Shown in pieces: positions 22,154 through 33,723 of a DNA stretch of 64,000 nucleotides. The translations under genes and the position numbers were made by a program. The notes beneath the pieces were generated by a model. That model ran no database searches and was not told the origin of the DNA. It saw nothing but the letters and a program-made list of their open reading frames with translations. Source of the stretch: Posidonia oceanica (Eukaryota > Streptophyta > Magnoliopsida > Alismatales > Posidoniaceae); the NCBI GenBank assembly GCA_037176725.1, contig JAZBRS010000075.1:70744001-70808000 (forward strand), given 5' to 3'. Numbering within the stretch: the stretch's first letter is position 1; the number at the start of each line of letters is the position of its first letter.

Positions 22154-23530
22154 TGTAGATACCCCGTTTTGGCACTCCCTTCATGTTAGGATAGCCTCTT
22201 GCATTAGGTCGCTCTTAGAAACCCTCCACCCATTCCTGAATCTCACTTGAGCCAAATGTTCCTCTCAAGTCCAAAGTGCTATCCTTATCTAAGCCCCAAA
22301 TGTTGGCAGCCTGAGTGTTCTTCATGTCCTGACCAAATTTAGAAGTTAAACTGATTAAGGGTGTTGTCCGTTGGTTCTCCAGTGGCTAACATTGGCCGCT
22401 GGCTTTCCAACGTCCAACGTGGCAACCCAGTCAGCCAAAGCTTTCCTTATTTGGCCTAATCCAAAAATCATGTTTTTGCCTTCTTTGGAACCTGTTGACC
22501 GGTCAAAGCCATCAAAGCCGAGTTTAATCACACTTAAAGACTCCTTAATTGGAGAATCTTCTCTGATCCTGGCAGTTATGTCTCGGAGGTCATTATACGT
22601 GGGTACTCTCGCTTATAACGTTATACGCTGGTGTTCCAGCGTATAACACTTCTGAAATAGGAAACTCTATTGACTTGGCATTTGTGTCCTTTTTTGTTCC
22701 TCCCTTGCTTCTATAAAAGCAAGGGTACCCCCATTGAGTTCAAGGCCGGGAATTTTGAGAGAGAAAAGGAGTTGAGGAATTTTTGGAACTCATATGCTCT
22801 TGAGATTAAAAATCTTAGAGAAGTGAGGTCCTTAAGAATTGAAAGAGAGAAAAGAGATTTTTGAAAGAAGGAGAGTCTTCGAAAAAGCTTGAGGATCCTT
22901 TTGTCGTTGTTGGCTTCATGTCAACACAGTTTGCACCTTGTGCATAGATAGAGGAGACTCTATTTCATTCGTTTCCTTTTCATTTCTGATATCACATATT
23001 TAATTCCGTAGCATAATCAAGCATCTTTATTTCAAGTTCATATATCGTTTTAGCTAGACATACATCTCTTTTAGTTGCAACCGGGGGGATCAAACCCCTC
23101 GGGTACGTATCTCACTACGCTTTCTTTATTTTCTTTTCTACTAATTCTAGATAGGTTACTACACATATTGATCCATCTTTATATTGTTTTGTTTGTTTTG
23201 CTTTGCTATCATTTGTCATACAAGGAGGAAGAAGGAAGAAAGGGCTTACCAAGCATGGGTACCCTTGGGCAACGCTGGTGTTGTCCCAAGGTAGCTGAAC
23301 CCGCAACCACACTACATCTCCCCAAAGGTGCCTGAGGGTCGGCGAAAGCGAACCGAGAGTGGCGATCACACCGATTCCATCACACGTGGAGTGACGGAGT
23401 CGGATACAAAAAAGGGGACCCCGAGAAAGAGAAGATAGAGCGAGCAAGAGAGAGACAAAAGAAGCCTCTTCTTCCCCAAACCTCCCTCATCATCTTCTTC
23501 TTCACCTCGCTTCAAAACCCTATATCCACA
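22154..23530 (+). mobile_element. 5' LTR of the 25-kb element (1,377 bp)
   Basis: The LTR starts TGTAGATACCCCGTTTTGGC and ends ATATCCACA. Features in order are inverted-repeat units at 22363-22419 and 22591-22647, TATAAAA at 22712-22718 and the C-rich 'GTTGCAACCGGGGGGATCAA' motif near 23075. The last part encodes the 'ACCCTTGGGCAACGCTGG' and 'GAGAGTGGCGATCACACCG' blocks. It differs from the 3' LTR at scattered sites and by one missing inverted-repeat unit. Confidence 0.92.
22591..22718 (+). promoter_or_regulatory. LTR promoter: paired inverted repeats then TATA box
   Basis: 22620-22647 is a perfect 12-bp inverted repeat (arm GTTATACGCTGG, 4-base loop TGTT, arm CCAGCGTATAAC), preceded by a weaker copy at 22591-22619. 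TATAAAA follows at 22712-22718, about 65 bases downstream. The same layout occurs in the 3' LTR (46286-46313, TATA at 46375-46381). Confidence 0.75.
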
Positions 23531-23533
23531 GTC

Positions 23534-23551
23534 TGGTGATCACGGTGGGAC
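23534..23551 (+). other. Putative primer-binding site
   Basis: TGGTGATCACGGTGGGAC lies three bases after the LTR end. The element at 52137 has TGGCGATCATGGTGGGAC at the same place. The matching tRNA is not one I can assign with confidence. Confidence 0.6.
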
Positions 23552-25122
23552 GGCAAAAAGTGCCCCCGTGCAAGGTAAGTAAGCCTTTCTTCCTTCTTCT
23601 TCCTCTATTATTGACATTCTTAGTTTAGTTTTAGTTTCCTATTTTCTCGTATGTTTTAAAGAAGCAGCGAAATTCCTCGTAGTATTTTGAAGCATCGTGA
23701 TCTTTTCCGTTTGTTTTCTATGTTTCAATAACTGAAATCACCTCCCCCTTCTCTCTGGATTCTTGAGCGTGGGGGTGATCTGTAAAAATTACTGCTTTTT
23801 CTGAAAAAATACTGTCAGTACGTTATACGCGTGATCTGGCGTGTCTAACATTGGACGCTGCAATATCCGCATCTAACGACTACTGAACAGAAACCCTTCT
23901 GTTTTAAAATTTCTTTTAGTTTTCCTTGTTATAACTGGCCTGAAGAATTGAGGTGTGAGGTGATCGGCTCTGCTGTAGGGACTGGAACTTCAGTTTCTTT
24001 GGGTGCTTTGCAAAAAAATAACAAAAAAAAAATCAAATCTTTTTATATGACTTGCATGGCCCTCATTGGGAACTAATTGCTTGTGTCATTTCTTGGGTTA
24101 TATAAGTAACCATCTAGGTCCCAAGCACCTCTGTTGCAAAGGGCTTAGGAAAGGTACTTGTATTGTCATTATCTTTTACTAGGGGCCCTCCTTCTTCCTT
24201 GGCCTTTTGTGAAAGATAATTAGAACCTGAAGCTTTGACTTATATTTTTCCTCCCCCCTTTCGGTGGTTTGTTTTTTGCATTTGTGTGTGGATACGTGAG
24301 CGACCCGATCAATTCTGAGTACGCTGGGCTTTACCTCTATGGGGTAGGGACCTAAGTGTATTCAGGCTCCCCCTAGCATCCTCAGGAGTTGAGGTAGGGG
24401 GTAGTATCAGAAATATTCACCTATCTTGTAAGGAGCCTTAGAAATTCCAAAAAAAAAGCCATACCTAAGCCTTAAGGAATCTAGAGAGCTACAGCAGGTT
24501 TAAAGCACTAATCTCAAAGCGAAAACAAAACTTAAAACCTTAAATCACTGTTTGAAAGTGTTTCTGTGCAGTTCTCTGAAATAGGGCGTTGGCCGCTGAG
24601 ATTTCTGCATTTAATGTTATACGTAGAAGGTCAAGCGTCTAACGCATTCTTTGTGTGGTAGTTATATTTTTAGCTCTTTTGTGATTTGTTTGGCAGGGAA
24701 AGACATTTGGAAAAACCCATAACAGTGACAGTTCTATTTCACTTTTACTTTTTTAGGAATCTGTATTAAAATTTCCAAGTTCCTGTAATTTCTTTTCTTT
24801 GCACTTGTAAATCCTTCAAAAAAAAAACAAAAAAAAGAGAAAAGCCAAAACAAAAAAAGAAGAAAAGGAAAAAATCATATAAAAAAAAGAGAGCAAAAAA
24901 AATAATCAGAAAAAAAAGAGAGCAGGAAAAAAGAAAGAAAGAAACAAGAAAATAGAAAAAAAAAGAGAGGAAAAGGAGAAAAAGCAGAAAAGAAAAGACA
25001 GGAGAAGGCAGGAGGAATACTGTTAAGGGTGTTGTACGCTTGAAATTGTGCGTCCAACGTTATACGCCTTACACTGAGGCGTATTACGCCCTAAAGCCAA
25101 TTCCATCTCAAATGCTACAGCA
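23552..25122 (+). other. Leader of the 25-kb element
   Basis: This is about 1.6 kb without a supported gene. It contains three inverted-repeat clusters (23820-23882, 24588-24643 and 25030-25090, the last only ~30 bases before the gag ATG) and an A-rich tract at 24810-25015. Confidence 0.65.
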
Positions 25123-27303
25123 ATGATGAGCCAAATCCATGAAGCTGATCAGCCAGAAAGAGAGAGGTCAGACTCAGCAAGTACCTCGGGAGAGGAGCCT
25201 ACAATCTACCACCCAATCACTGGAGAGGCCTTAGATCCAGACTCAATCCAGTACAGAGTTATGTACCAGTTCTTAAACGAAGAGACATTAGCCCAAACGA
25301 GGCCATGTCTAAACAACCTCCAGTAGCCACCCCATCTCGGTGAAGGACAACGAAGGCTAGTTGCGGACCATATCCCTGAAGATCTATACCAGGGACAAAA
25401 TGGCAACCCACCATCGGACACAAACCACCCAGGTCAGGGCACAGCGCTCAACGGAGCTTATAACTCAAGGGCCAACCCCTTGATTCAGGAACACAATTAC
25501 ATGCCAAATGGCGAATACAAGGAAGGAGTCTATCTAAGACATCCCCAACCACCTATGGCAGGCAATCAGCCTTGGCCAGATCGTCACTACCACCAGGCAT
25601 CTCCCCCGCGGTACGAGCAGGTCGCACCTCAACATTTCTGCAACAGCTACCTCCATTAGCAGCAGAACCATCCGTCCTTCAATTCACATGTCCCGACCCC
25701 ATCAGCCGGGATAACAAATTTGGATGAGATGAGAAAAATGCTCAGTGCATTAGAGGTACATACCCAGGCTCTGGTAAACTTTGACATGAGCCGGTTTCCC
25801 CCATTCAGATTACCTCCAGGCTTCAAGTACCCAAAGACTCCCAAGTTCAATGGAACCACCAACCCACTCAGTCACCTAGTGCGGTTCCAAATGGAGTCAG
25901 CCCCCTACTTTCATGATTTGGGGCTTGTGGTACACCTGTTCTTCTACTCACTCGAGGGAGAGCCCATGGATTGGTTTCTCACTCTCTCCAATGAAGACCT
26001 CAGTAGCTTTGATAAAATCAGAGAGAGCTTCCTCACAAAATACCAGCACAAGATAGACCCCAAGCCAACCTTCCATGACCTAAGCAAGGAGGTCATGAAG
26101 CAAGGCGAAAGCTGGGTAACATTCGCCAATAGATGGTGGGAAATGGCGGCCAGATCAGGACTGACCATTCTGGAGAGACAAGTGGTCCAGACCCTCATTC
26201 CAAACACAACTGAACCAATGAAGAAGGGGCTAGTGAATGCCTACTGCCCCAATGTAACGGCTTTGTATGAAGTGGCGGCCTCCGTTAAAGAAAACCTGCA
26301 TGAATTCATGGAGGAGTCAAAGAAAAGCTGAAAAGCACAGGTGGTAGAGGGAGTGACCGGAGTCGTCAATAAGATGAGCCCCGCACCCAGGCCGTTCGAA
26401 CAAAGGGCTATACTAGCTTCACAGTAGCCACCATGGAGACACCTTCCTCCTCAGCAGCAGCCAACATGGAGCCACCTTCCTCCTCAGCAACAACAAGCTT
26501 GGAGCTGCCCTCCTCAGCAGCAACAGGCATGGAATAACCTTCCCCCTTAGCAACAGATTCACCCTATGTGGAATGCTCCCCGGCAACAATGGACTAGGGG
26601 CAATCAAAATGGCCAGGCCAACAACCGAAATCCCCCCAACAACACTGGGAATGGGAGCGGTTATCATAATGTTCCCCCTCCATTGCCACGTAAAAAGGGA
26701 AGAAGAGACCATTACCCTCCTCTATCAGTCACACTGGCAGATATGTTCATAGAACTAGAGGAAGCAAAAGCACTCGAATTCCCACCAGTTAGGCCTGAAT
26801 TGCCGAATTGTACCCGGAGCAAATACTGCCCATTCCATAGAATGCATGGTCGCAACATCAGTGACTGCTGGACTTTCAGGGACATAGTCTATGACATGGT
26901 GGAGGCAGATGTGTTTGAATGGGATGTCCTGGTCAAAAGAGCCAAACAGAGAAAGCAGACAGGGACGTCTCAACAGGTCTACAACGACCCTCTCCCCAAG
27001 CATCAAGTCATGGCATTCCAGGACGAGCAGCTCCCTAATCCGCTAAAGGACTGGGACAGCCATGTTGTACTAGAAGAGGACTAGGATAGTCAAGCTGAAC
27101 ATTGGGGAATAATCTCGGATGATGATTGGGACAGTGAGGCAGACGAGAGACTAATAGTGAAGGAGCTCCTTAGCCAGTTCAACCTCACAGCAGTAGTGGA
27201 GGAACCACAAGAAGACATAAAAGAAGAAAGCCAAGTTCAAAAATCCAATCAGCAATTTGAACGGGAAAATATAGTCTTCAAAGATTTGGAGCTTCCGACC
27301 CCA
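25123..27303 (+). pseudogene. Gag polyprotein of the 25-kb element
   Basis: The start ATG at 25123 opens a frame that, apart from stops, runs to about 27303. Residues from 25720 to 26331 form a retrotransposon gag domain ('LPPGFKYPKTPKFNGTTNP', 'LEGEPMDWFLTL', 'VTFANRWWEMAARSG'). A Gln/Pro-rich repeat follows (26400-26570), then a zinc-knuckle-like 'CPFHRMHGRNISDC' near 26825-26870. In-frame stops lie at 25324, 25657, 26329, 26425, 26548 and 27085. At least three of them stand in CAG-rich context, consistent with CAG-to-TAG change. Gag would build the cytoplasmic particle that packages element RNA. This copy could not make a full-length protein. Confidence 0.88.
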
Positions 27304-27304
27304 T

Positions 27305-27860
27305 AAGCAAGAACTGCCGCTTGTCATCACAGTGGGCATCAATCATAATGTGCTGTAAGGAGTATTGGTTGACACTGGAGCAAGCCGAAGCCTCAGTTCT
27401 CTCTCCACACTCCGAAGCTTGGGGCTAAATGAGGGCGAGCAGGATAGGACTCCCTTTATGTGCACTGGGTTTGATCAGAAAGAGAAATTGGCACTAGGGA
27501 CAATACCCATGGAAATCACAGTCAGTCCTTTGACCAGTATCACTTCGGTGATCATTATGAAGGAGGAAGTCCTGGAGCCACTCATCCTAGGGAGGTCTTG
27601 GCTAGCAGAGGTCGGGGTTGTAGCATCTTCGGTTCATCAAATGCTAAAATTCAAATACCAAGGAGCAGTTGTTAGCATTCCAGCCAACCGACCAGGGATT
27701 CTATGCACATTCAAGATGCCAGAGCCACAAATTGCAACCCTTCGAGAAGAGGAGTCGTCACAATGTCTGCCATGGAGAAAATCACTGCTATGGGGTCCCA
27801 AGTTGCTGTTGCCATCAGTCTCCCCAATCTTCAGAGCAGCAAGGCCACCATCAAGTTAAT
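27305..27860 (+). pseudogene. First retropepsin-like (aspartic protease) domain
   Basis: In a frame shifted relative to gag, residues around 27365 read 'GVLVDTGASRSLSSLSTL', with the D-T-G-A active-site signature, followed about 80 residues later by 'PLILGRSWLAEVG', the usual second conserved block of retropepsins. A TAA near 27356 interrupts the frame just before the active site. The role would be cleavage of the Gag-Pol polyprotein. A second protease-like domain follows at 28380-28760, which is unusual. Confidence 0.78.
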
Positions 27861-28081
27861 TGCCGGCCCTCAGCACTTCAGTACTCTGGAGCACTACTAC
27901 TCCATCATCTCCAATCTTCCGAGTGCCAACAGAGCAGCGAGTTAGGGTCACAAAGCCACCAGAGCTTGGCAGATCTATACGGAGGGAGTCCATCTTCGCC
28001 TGGCCGCTCAAGAAGGGAGCATCCAAAGGAAATGAGGCTGCTGCACCCATCACCAGAGGAGGGAGGCTGTCAAATTGAATC

Positions 28082-29000
28082 ATGCCACCAGCAGAGCAAG
28101 TAGAGCCGGTCAGACCTGAAGTAGGACCCAGGTCGGCAGAATATGACATCCTAGAGCAATTAAAGAAGACACAGGCCAAGATCTCGATGTATGACCTCAT
28201 ACACATGTCAAATCAACACCGGAAAGCTCTGCTAGAAGTGCTAGAGAAAGCAAAGTTGCCCCAGACATGCCAGCAGAAGAACTCCATATTATAGCTACAG
28301 CAGCCTTTGTAGAACCAATCATTACCTTTGCTGATAGCGAGTTGGCACCAATAGAGAGGAGAAAAGCTCCATTGAATGTAACCATTTCTATAAATAATCA
28401 CTTAATTTCTGAAGTGTTCATAGATATTGGTGCATCAATGAACATTTGCTCGTTGAATACAATACGAGCCTTGGGCGTGAATGAGGCCTCCTTAACCCCC
28501 ATTGATATGACGATTGCCGGGTATGATGACAGCAAAAGAAAAGCGCACGGCAAGTGGACCACAAAGATAGGGATAGGACCAGCTCAGGTTCTAACCCAAC
28601 TAATCGTCATAGACATCAATGTCCCCTATTAGATCATCCTGGGGAGACAATGGCTAGACAGTTTAAAAGGAGTATCATCTCCTCGGCACCAATGCCTAAA
28701 ATTCCCACACGATGGGAAAATCATAAAGATAGCGGGGGACATACCAGGTCAAGAAGCAGAGGCAAATGTGATATAGCTGCCGCACCAGTTTAGTGTGCGA
28801 GAAAGGCCGACTCGCGCCGAAAAGGGCAAGAATGTCGTATCTATGGTCGAGCTGAGGGACAAGTGGGCCAGGCCTAGGTTATTTCACAAGAAGAAGGAAC
28901 GCTCCAAAAGCCAAAGACCATCCATGAATGTGGGATGGGAAATCATGAGGAGAATTGGCTACAAGAAAGGCCAGGGCCTAGGCCCAGAAGGAAAGGGAAT
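28082..29000 (+). pseudogene. Tat-type linker, second protease-like domain and G-patch
   Basis: 28082-28290 encodes 'YDILEQLKKTQAKISMYDLI', a linker typical of Tat polyproteins upstream of protease. After a frame shift near 28265, 'VFIDIGASMNICSLNTIRAL' (about 28410-28470) resembles a retropepsin active site but has D-I-G-A rather than D-T/S/G-G. After an in-frame TAG (28630-28632), 'IILGRQWLDSL' is the conserved second block. A G-patch follows near 28925-29000 ('GWEIMRRIGYKKGQGLGPEG'), a glycine-rich RNA-associated motif often fused to retroviral-type proteases. Coding is cut at about 28995 by a minus-strand LTR just where reverse transcriptase should begin. Confidence 0.8.
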
Positions 29001-32000
29001 GAAGCTAAACTATGCTATGTTATGCTATGCTATGCTATGACTCATGCCTAGGATAAAGGAAAAGGTCGATGCGAGCCAAGAGAAAAGGCAAGGACTCCTG
29101 TTACACATGGGGAAGGTGTTAGGCACCCCCGATACGTTCGAGAGTCGGTCTTTCTTAGGCAATCTTGTGCTAATGCATGGAATCGCTAGCCTAATGCCTA
29201 AATGCCATAAATGCTTACCTGCTATGCATTGGAAATAAACGTGTTATCTATGTGCTCAGCCACGCTGCTAGTGTTCCGAACTGGGCGGACCCTGGTTCGT
29301 GAGAACTCCTAGACAGTAACATCATAGCCCTATATGCAGATGCAGGCGATAAAGCAAAACCGTGAGGAAACCAAGCAATGCAAATGACATGCAAGTGATA
29401 AAGCAAAAGCAGGTGCGGAAAATGGCTCGAAAATGTAGAAAACAATGTGAGGCATGGAAAACGAGGCAAAGGGCGAAAAACGATGCAACGGGGCACAGAA
29501 AACTATGCAGCGGAGCGGGAAATGATGCAAAATGCAGAAAACGGGGCAAAGCACAGAAAACGAGGCAAAGCAGGGTGCAAAACCAAAACAAAGGGGTGGG
29601 CAACATGCATAGGGGTCGCAGCAAGCCAAAGAAGCGAAAAAAATGCAGAAAACAGCAAGCGAAGCGAAATCGGCGCTTTAAAATGGCTGTCAGCCATCTG
29701 CAAGTATTGGACGTTGGCAACACCAGCGTCCAACACCTGCTGGAGGCAAACAGCATGCAATTTTGGAAAACGATGCATTCTAACTATATGGATGCAGTAC
29801 AGATGCAAATATGCAGCTAAATGGGTGGAAGGCATGCAGATCTAACCTAACAGAAGATTAGAAGAGGGATCAGAGCAAGGAGCAAGCCAAAATCAAGGAT
29901 TAAAGCAAGCAGGTTGTTGGACGCCTGTAGGCTGGGCGTCCAACGTTAGACGCCAGAGTGGCTGGTGTCCAACATAGATCCGAAGACAGAGGAAAGAAAG
30001 GAGCATACAAAAACAAAATAAAAAGGGGTGCATGTATTTGGGCTTCTGGAGATGAGCATGGGGCAAACAAGCAATCAAGGAGGGGCATAAAAAAAAACAA
30101 TCAGACCTTACCTGTAGCTTATGCCAAGTCAGAGACACAACCAGGGTGTTGGACGCGAGCTAGGCCGGCGTCCAATGTTGGACGCCAGCACCAGCAGCGT
30201 ACAACGCTTTGGGAGGCACAACACACAAAAAACAGTTGCTAAAGAGGCTGAGCATGCATGGGAACACAGGAGATATGCAAAGAAGCAAGATTAGGGGAAC
30301 ATGCAAGCTTCAAACAACAAGATGAGGAGGCAGGAGCTTGGACGCTAGAGCCAGCAGCGTCCAACGTTGGACGCTGGAGACTCTGGCGTCCAGTGACCAA
30401 AGCATGCAGACCTACCTGTTCTAAAGGGGGAGCTCAACTCTAACCCCACCTACATGCATGCAGATAAACCAAGGCATACCAGAGCAAAATAAACATCCAC
30501 AGCAAACATGGCAAGCATTTAATCAAGAGGACAAGATAAAAAGGAAGCATGCATAAGAATATAGGATAAAAGCATGCAAAAAGAATGCATGTAACTTGAA
30601 AAGACCTAGCAAACCTAAGCATGGCTCTAACCCCACCTACATGCACAAATTAGCAAAATAATTCAAAGAAATTAAAGAACAGTTGCTAAAGAGGCTGAGC
30701 CTGCATGGGAACACAGGAGATATGCAAAGAAGCAAGATTAGGGGAACATGCAAGCTTCAAACAACAAGATGAGGAGCCAGGACGTTGGACGCTAGAGCCA
30801 GCAGCGTCCAACATTGGACGCTGGAGACTCTGGCGTCCAGTGACCAAGGCATGCAGACCTACCTGTTCTAAAGGGGGAGCTCTGCTTTAACCCCACCTAC
30901 ATGCATGCAGATAAACCAAGGCATACCAGAGCAAAATAAACATCCACAGCAAACATGGCAAGCATTTAATCCAAGAGGACAAGATAAAAAGGAAGCATGC
31001 ATAAGAATATAGGATAAAAGCATGCAAAAAGAAAGCATGTAACTTGAAAAGACCTAGCAAACCTAAGCATGGCTGCCATAGGGGCCAGGCATCTCTAAGG
31101 AAGCATGGATCAGAACATAACATCAAAAATATGCATGATATAGGCATGGCAACAAACTACAACTAACAGACGTGTTGGACGCTAGGAGAACCAGCGTCCA
31201 ACGTTGGACGCGGCTCATACTAGCGTCCAACGTAGGTAGATGACATACTGACATCAGAGCATGCAAAGAGGATTTAAACAAGCATGGGATAGACAAATAG
31301 ACATGGCATAGCATCATAGAACACTTAAGGAAGCATATAGCATGGATTTGCAGAAAAGCATGCAACGATAAAGCATGGAAGGCAACAGAACAAGAGCAAG
31401 GCAGAGCAGAGTGTTGGATGCCGACCTATGCCGCGTCCAACGTTGGACGCACCAGCTGGTGCGTCCAACACACTGAACTCCTTCTTGGCCGCGAATCACG
31501 ACCAAAAGGATTCAAAAAAATGTAAAACTGCATGGGGACGTACTACTAAGCATGCAAGACTTAAGGGGATAGGAAGCTTACTGTTTGGTGGCCTGGAACG
31601 GCGGCTCCACCTCGCTTGCCGGAGTTACAGACGTGCTGACAGTAGCTACTTCGGTGAGGTCGCACGGGGTGCTCGGAGCTCCGGAGTAAGTCGCGAAGGG
31701 TCGAGGACGGAGAGGGGAGTGCACTCTACGCTCTGGAGGTGGCAAATTCTCTTCTGGCTCGGTGTGGTGAATGCTAGAACGGTTGGAAGTTCTGGTTTTG
31801 TTGCAATGGCATGGGTTCAAGTGTTGGCAGGTCTGATTTGTAGGCCGAATTCTGGCAAATTCAGGTCGTGGCAAGTGCGGATGAGTGTGGGAAGCCCACG
31901 AGGGTTGTCAGAGGAGGGCATGGGCGGTGTCAGAATGCCGGCGAGGTCGAGGCGGTGGCAGGCGTGGGGGGCGAAAGTCAGCAGCTGCAGTGAGAGGTTA

Positions 32001-32473
32001 GAGAGCGGATTAGGGGTTGATCTGGAGAAGATGGGTAGTTACTCAAGCTTGGAAGGTAGTGGATGGCGTGGGGTGGAGGAAGGGACGAGTAGTAAGTGCG
32101 GGGAGGTGGTGGAGTGGACGGGCGGTGAGCCGAAGGGGGCGGAGCAGCCGCTGCTGCACCTGAGCCATTGGACGCCGGACCAGAGGGTGTCCAACGTTGG
32201 ACGCTAGCACAGGCCGCGTCCAACGTTGGACGCTGCCTATTCCAGCGTCCAACACACTCAGGTGGCACAAGCTGCAAATGGGCTTGGGCTTGGGCCTAGA
32301 AGGGTTGTAAAAGTTGCAAATAGCTTAGGTTAAGGCTTCTAGGGCTTGGGCAAGGTTTTGGGCTTGGAAATGGGTTAGAAAAAATGGGTTAGAAAAGGGA
32401 TGCCATTCCAGAGTCCACACGAGCCTGCGAAAGAAACAACTAACCTCCAGGTTGTCAGAATGGGGTGTCTACA
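28992..32473 (-). mobile_element. ~3.5-kb LTR inserted on the minus strand
   Basis: The minus strand begins TGTAGACACCCCATTCTGAC at 32473 and follows the plus-strand LTR at 20889/47195 throughout. It includes eight or so GTTGGACGC/GCGTCCAAC clusters (29710 to 32255), a duplicated block (30240-30640 resembling 30690-31080), the 29400-29600 GCATCG-type array and the conserved 29040-29340 block. It stops near 28992, about 250 bases short of the expected LTR end. Reverse transcriptase and RNase H of the host element are missing at the same place, so a deletion probably removed both. No target duplication is visible. Confidence 0.8.
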
Positions 32474-33723
32474 ACGGAAACCCATGGTTCTTTGACATTC
32501 AGAACTACATTCAAGGCGGGATCTTCCCCGACTACGCGACTTCACAAGACAAAGAGGCAGTTCGGAGGATGGCTACAAGATACTTCATGAGAGCTGGGGT
32601 CCTTTTCAAAAGGTCTTTTAGCGGAATAGAGCTGTGCTGTGTCACTTATGAGGAGGTTGAAGTTATAATCGGAGAAATGCATGAAGGCATATGCGGAGGA
32701 TACATCAGTTCTCAATTCATGGCAAAAATGATACTACACAGAGGGTACTACTGGCCCACAATGGAGGCAGATTGCACAAACAAAGTGAGAAGGTGCAAGC
32801 AGTGCCAGATCCATGCAAACAGAATACATGCGCCAGCATTAGAGTTGAATCCGACTCAAGCGGTGTGGCCCTTCTCCATGTGGGCCTTTGATGTCGTGGG
32901 ACCATTCGACACTGAAAAGCAGAATAGGTTCATCCTCACAGACATTGAGTACTTCACCAAATGGGCTGAAGCGGAAGCGTTCATTGAAATCAAAGCTTCA
33001 AATTTTTGTAAGTTTGTGCGAAAGAATATCCTCTCAAGGTTCGGGATCCCAAAGAAATTGGTAGCAGACAATGGTGCAATCTTCATATCCCAAGACTTCA
33101 AAAAGCTCTGTAAGAAGTTTAAGATCGATTTGCATCATTCATCGCCATATTACCCCCAAGGTAGTGGGCAAGCTGAAGCTACTAATAAAACGTTAATCCG
33201 AATCCTTAAGAAAATGGTAGAAGGAGCCAAGGGACATGATTGGACAGATAAGCTAATTGATACCTTGTGGGCCTATCGAACCTCCATAAGAACGCCTATG
33301 GGCCAAACCCCGTTTGCGCTTACTTATGGTATGGAGACGGTAGTCCCATTTGAGGTCATGGTCCCCTCATCCAAGATACAACTTGATGATGAGATAACTG
33401 CCGAGGATAAGAGGCAATTATTAAGTCTACAGTTGGATTTGCTAGATGAGAAGCGGTTGCAAGCAGCTGAGCATGCACGCCTCTACCAAGAACGACTTGC
33501 AAGAGCATATAAGAAGAAAGTAATTGAACGTAAATTCAATATTGGTGAATGGGTGCTTAAAGAAATCCTTCCTCGCAAGCATGGGAAATTGAGACCAAAT
33601 TGGGAAGGACCATACTTGGTGGTTGAGGCATATCCGGGCAATGCCTATTGTTTGGCCAGAGAGGATGGCACTAGGCTTGAATATCCCTGGAATGCACTGC
33701 ATCTCAAAAGGCACTACCCTTGA
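32474..33723 (+). CDS. Ty3-gypsy integrase (open, lacks upstream pol)
   Basis: An uninterrupted frame of about 416 codons carries a complete integrase. The N-terminal zinc region ('HEGICGGYISS...' then 'CKQC') has tyrosine in place of one expected histidine. The catalytic core shows 'FDVVGPF', 'VADNGAIF' and 'GSGQAEATNK', giving the D-D-E triad. The C-terminal GPY/F module is 'NWEGPYLVVEAYPGNAYCL'. The first codons are contributed by the adjoining LTR, so the true N-terminus with RNase H and reverse transcriptase is gone. The enzyme would join element DNA to the chromosome. The frame stays open while gag nearby has six stops. Without its polyprotein start it is probably not made from this copy. 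Confidence 0.9.
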
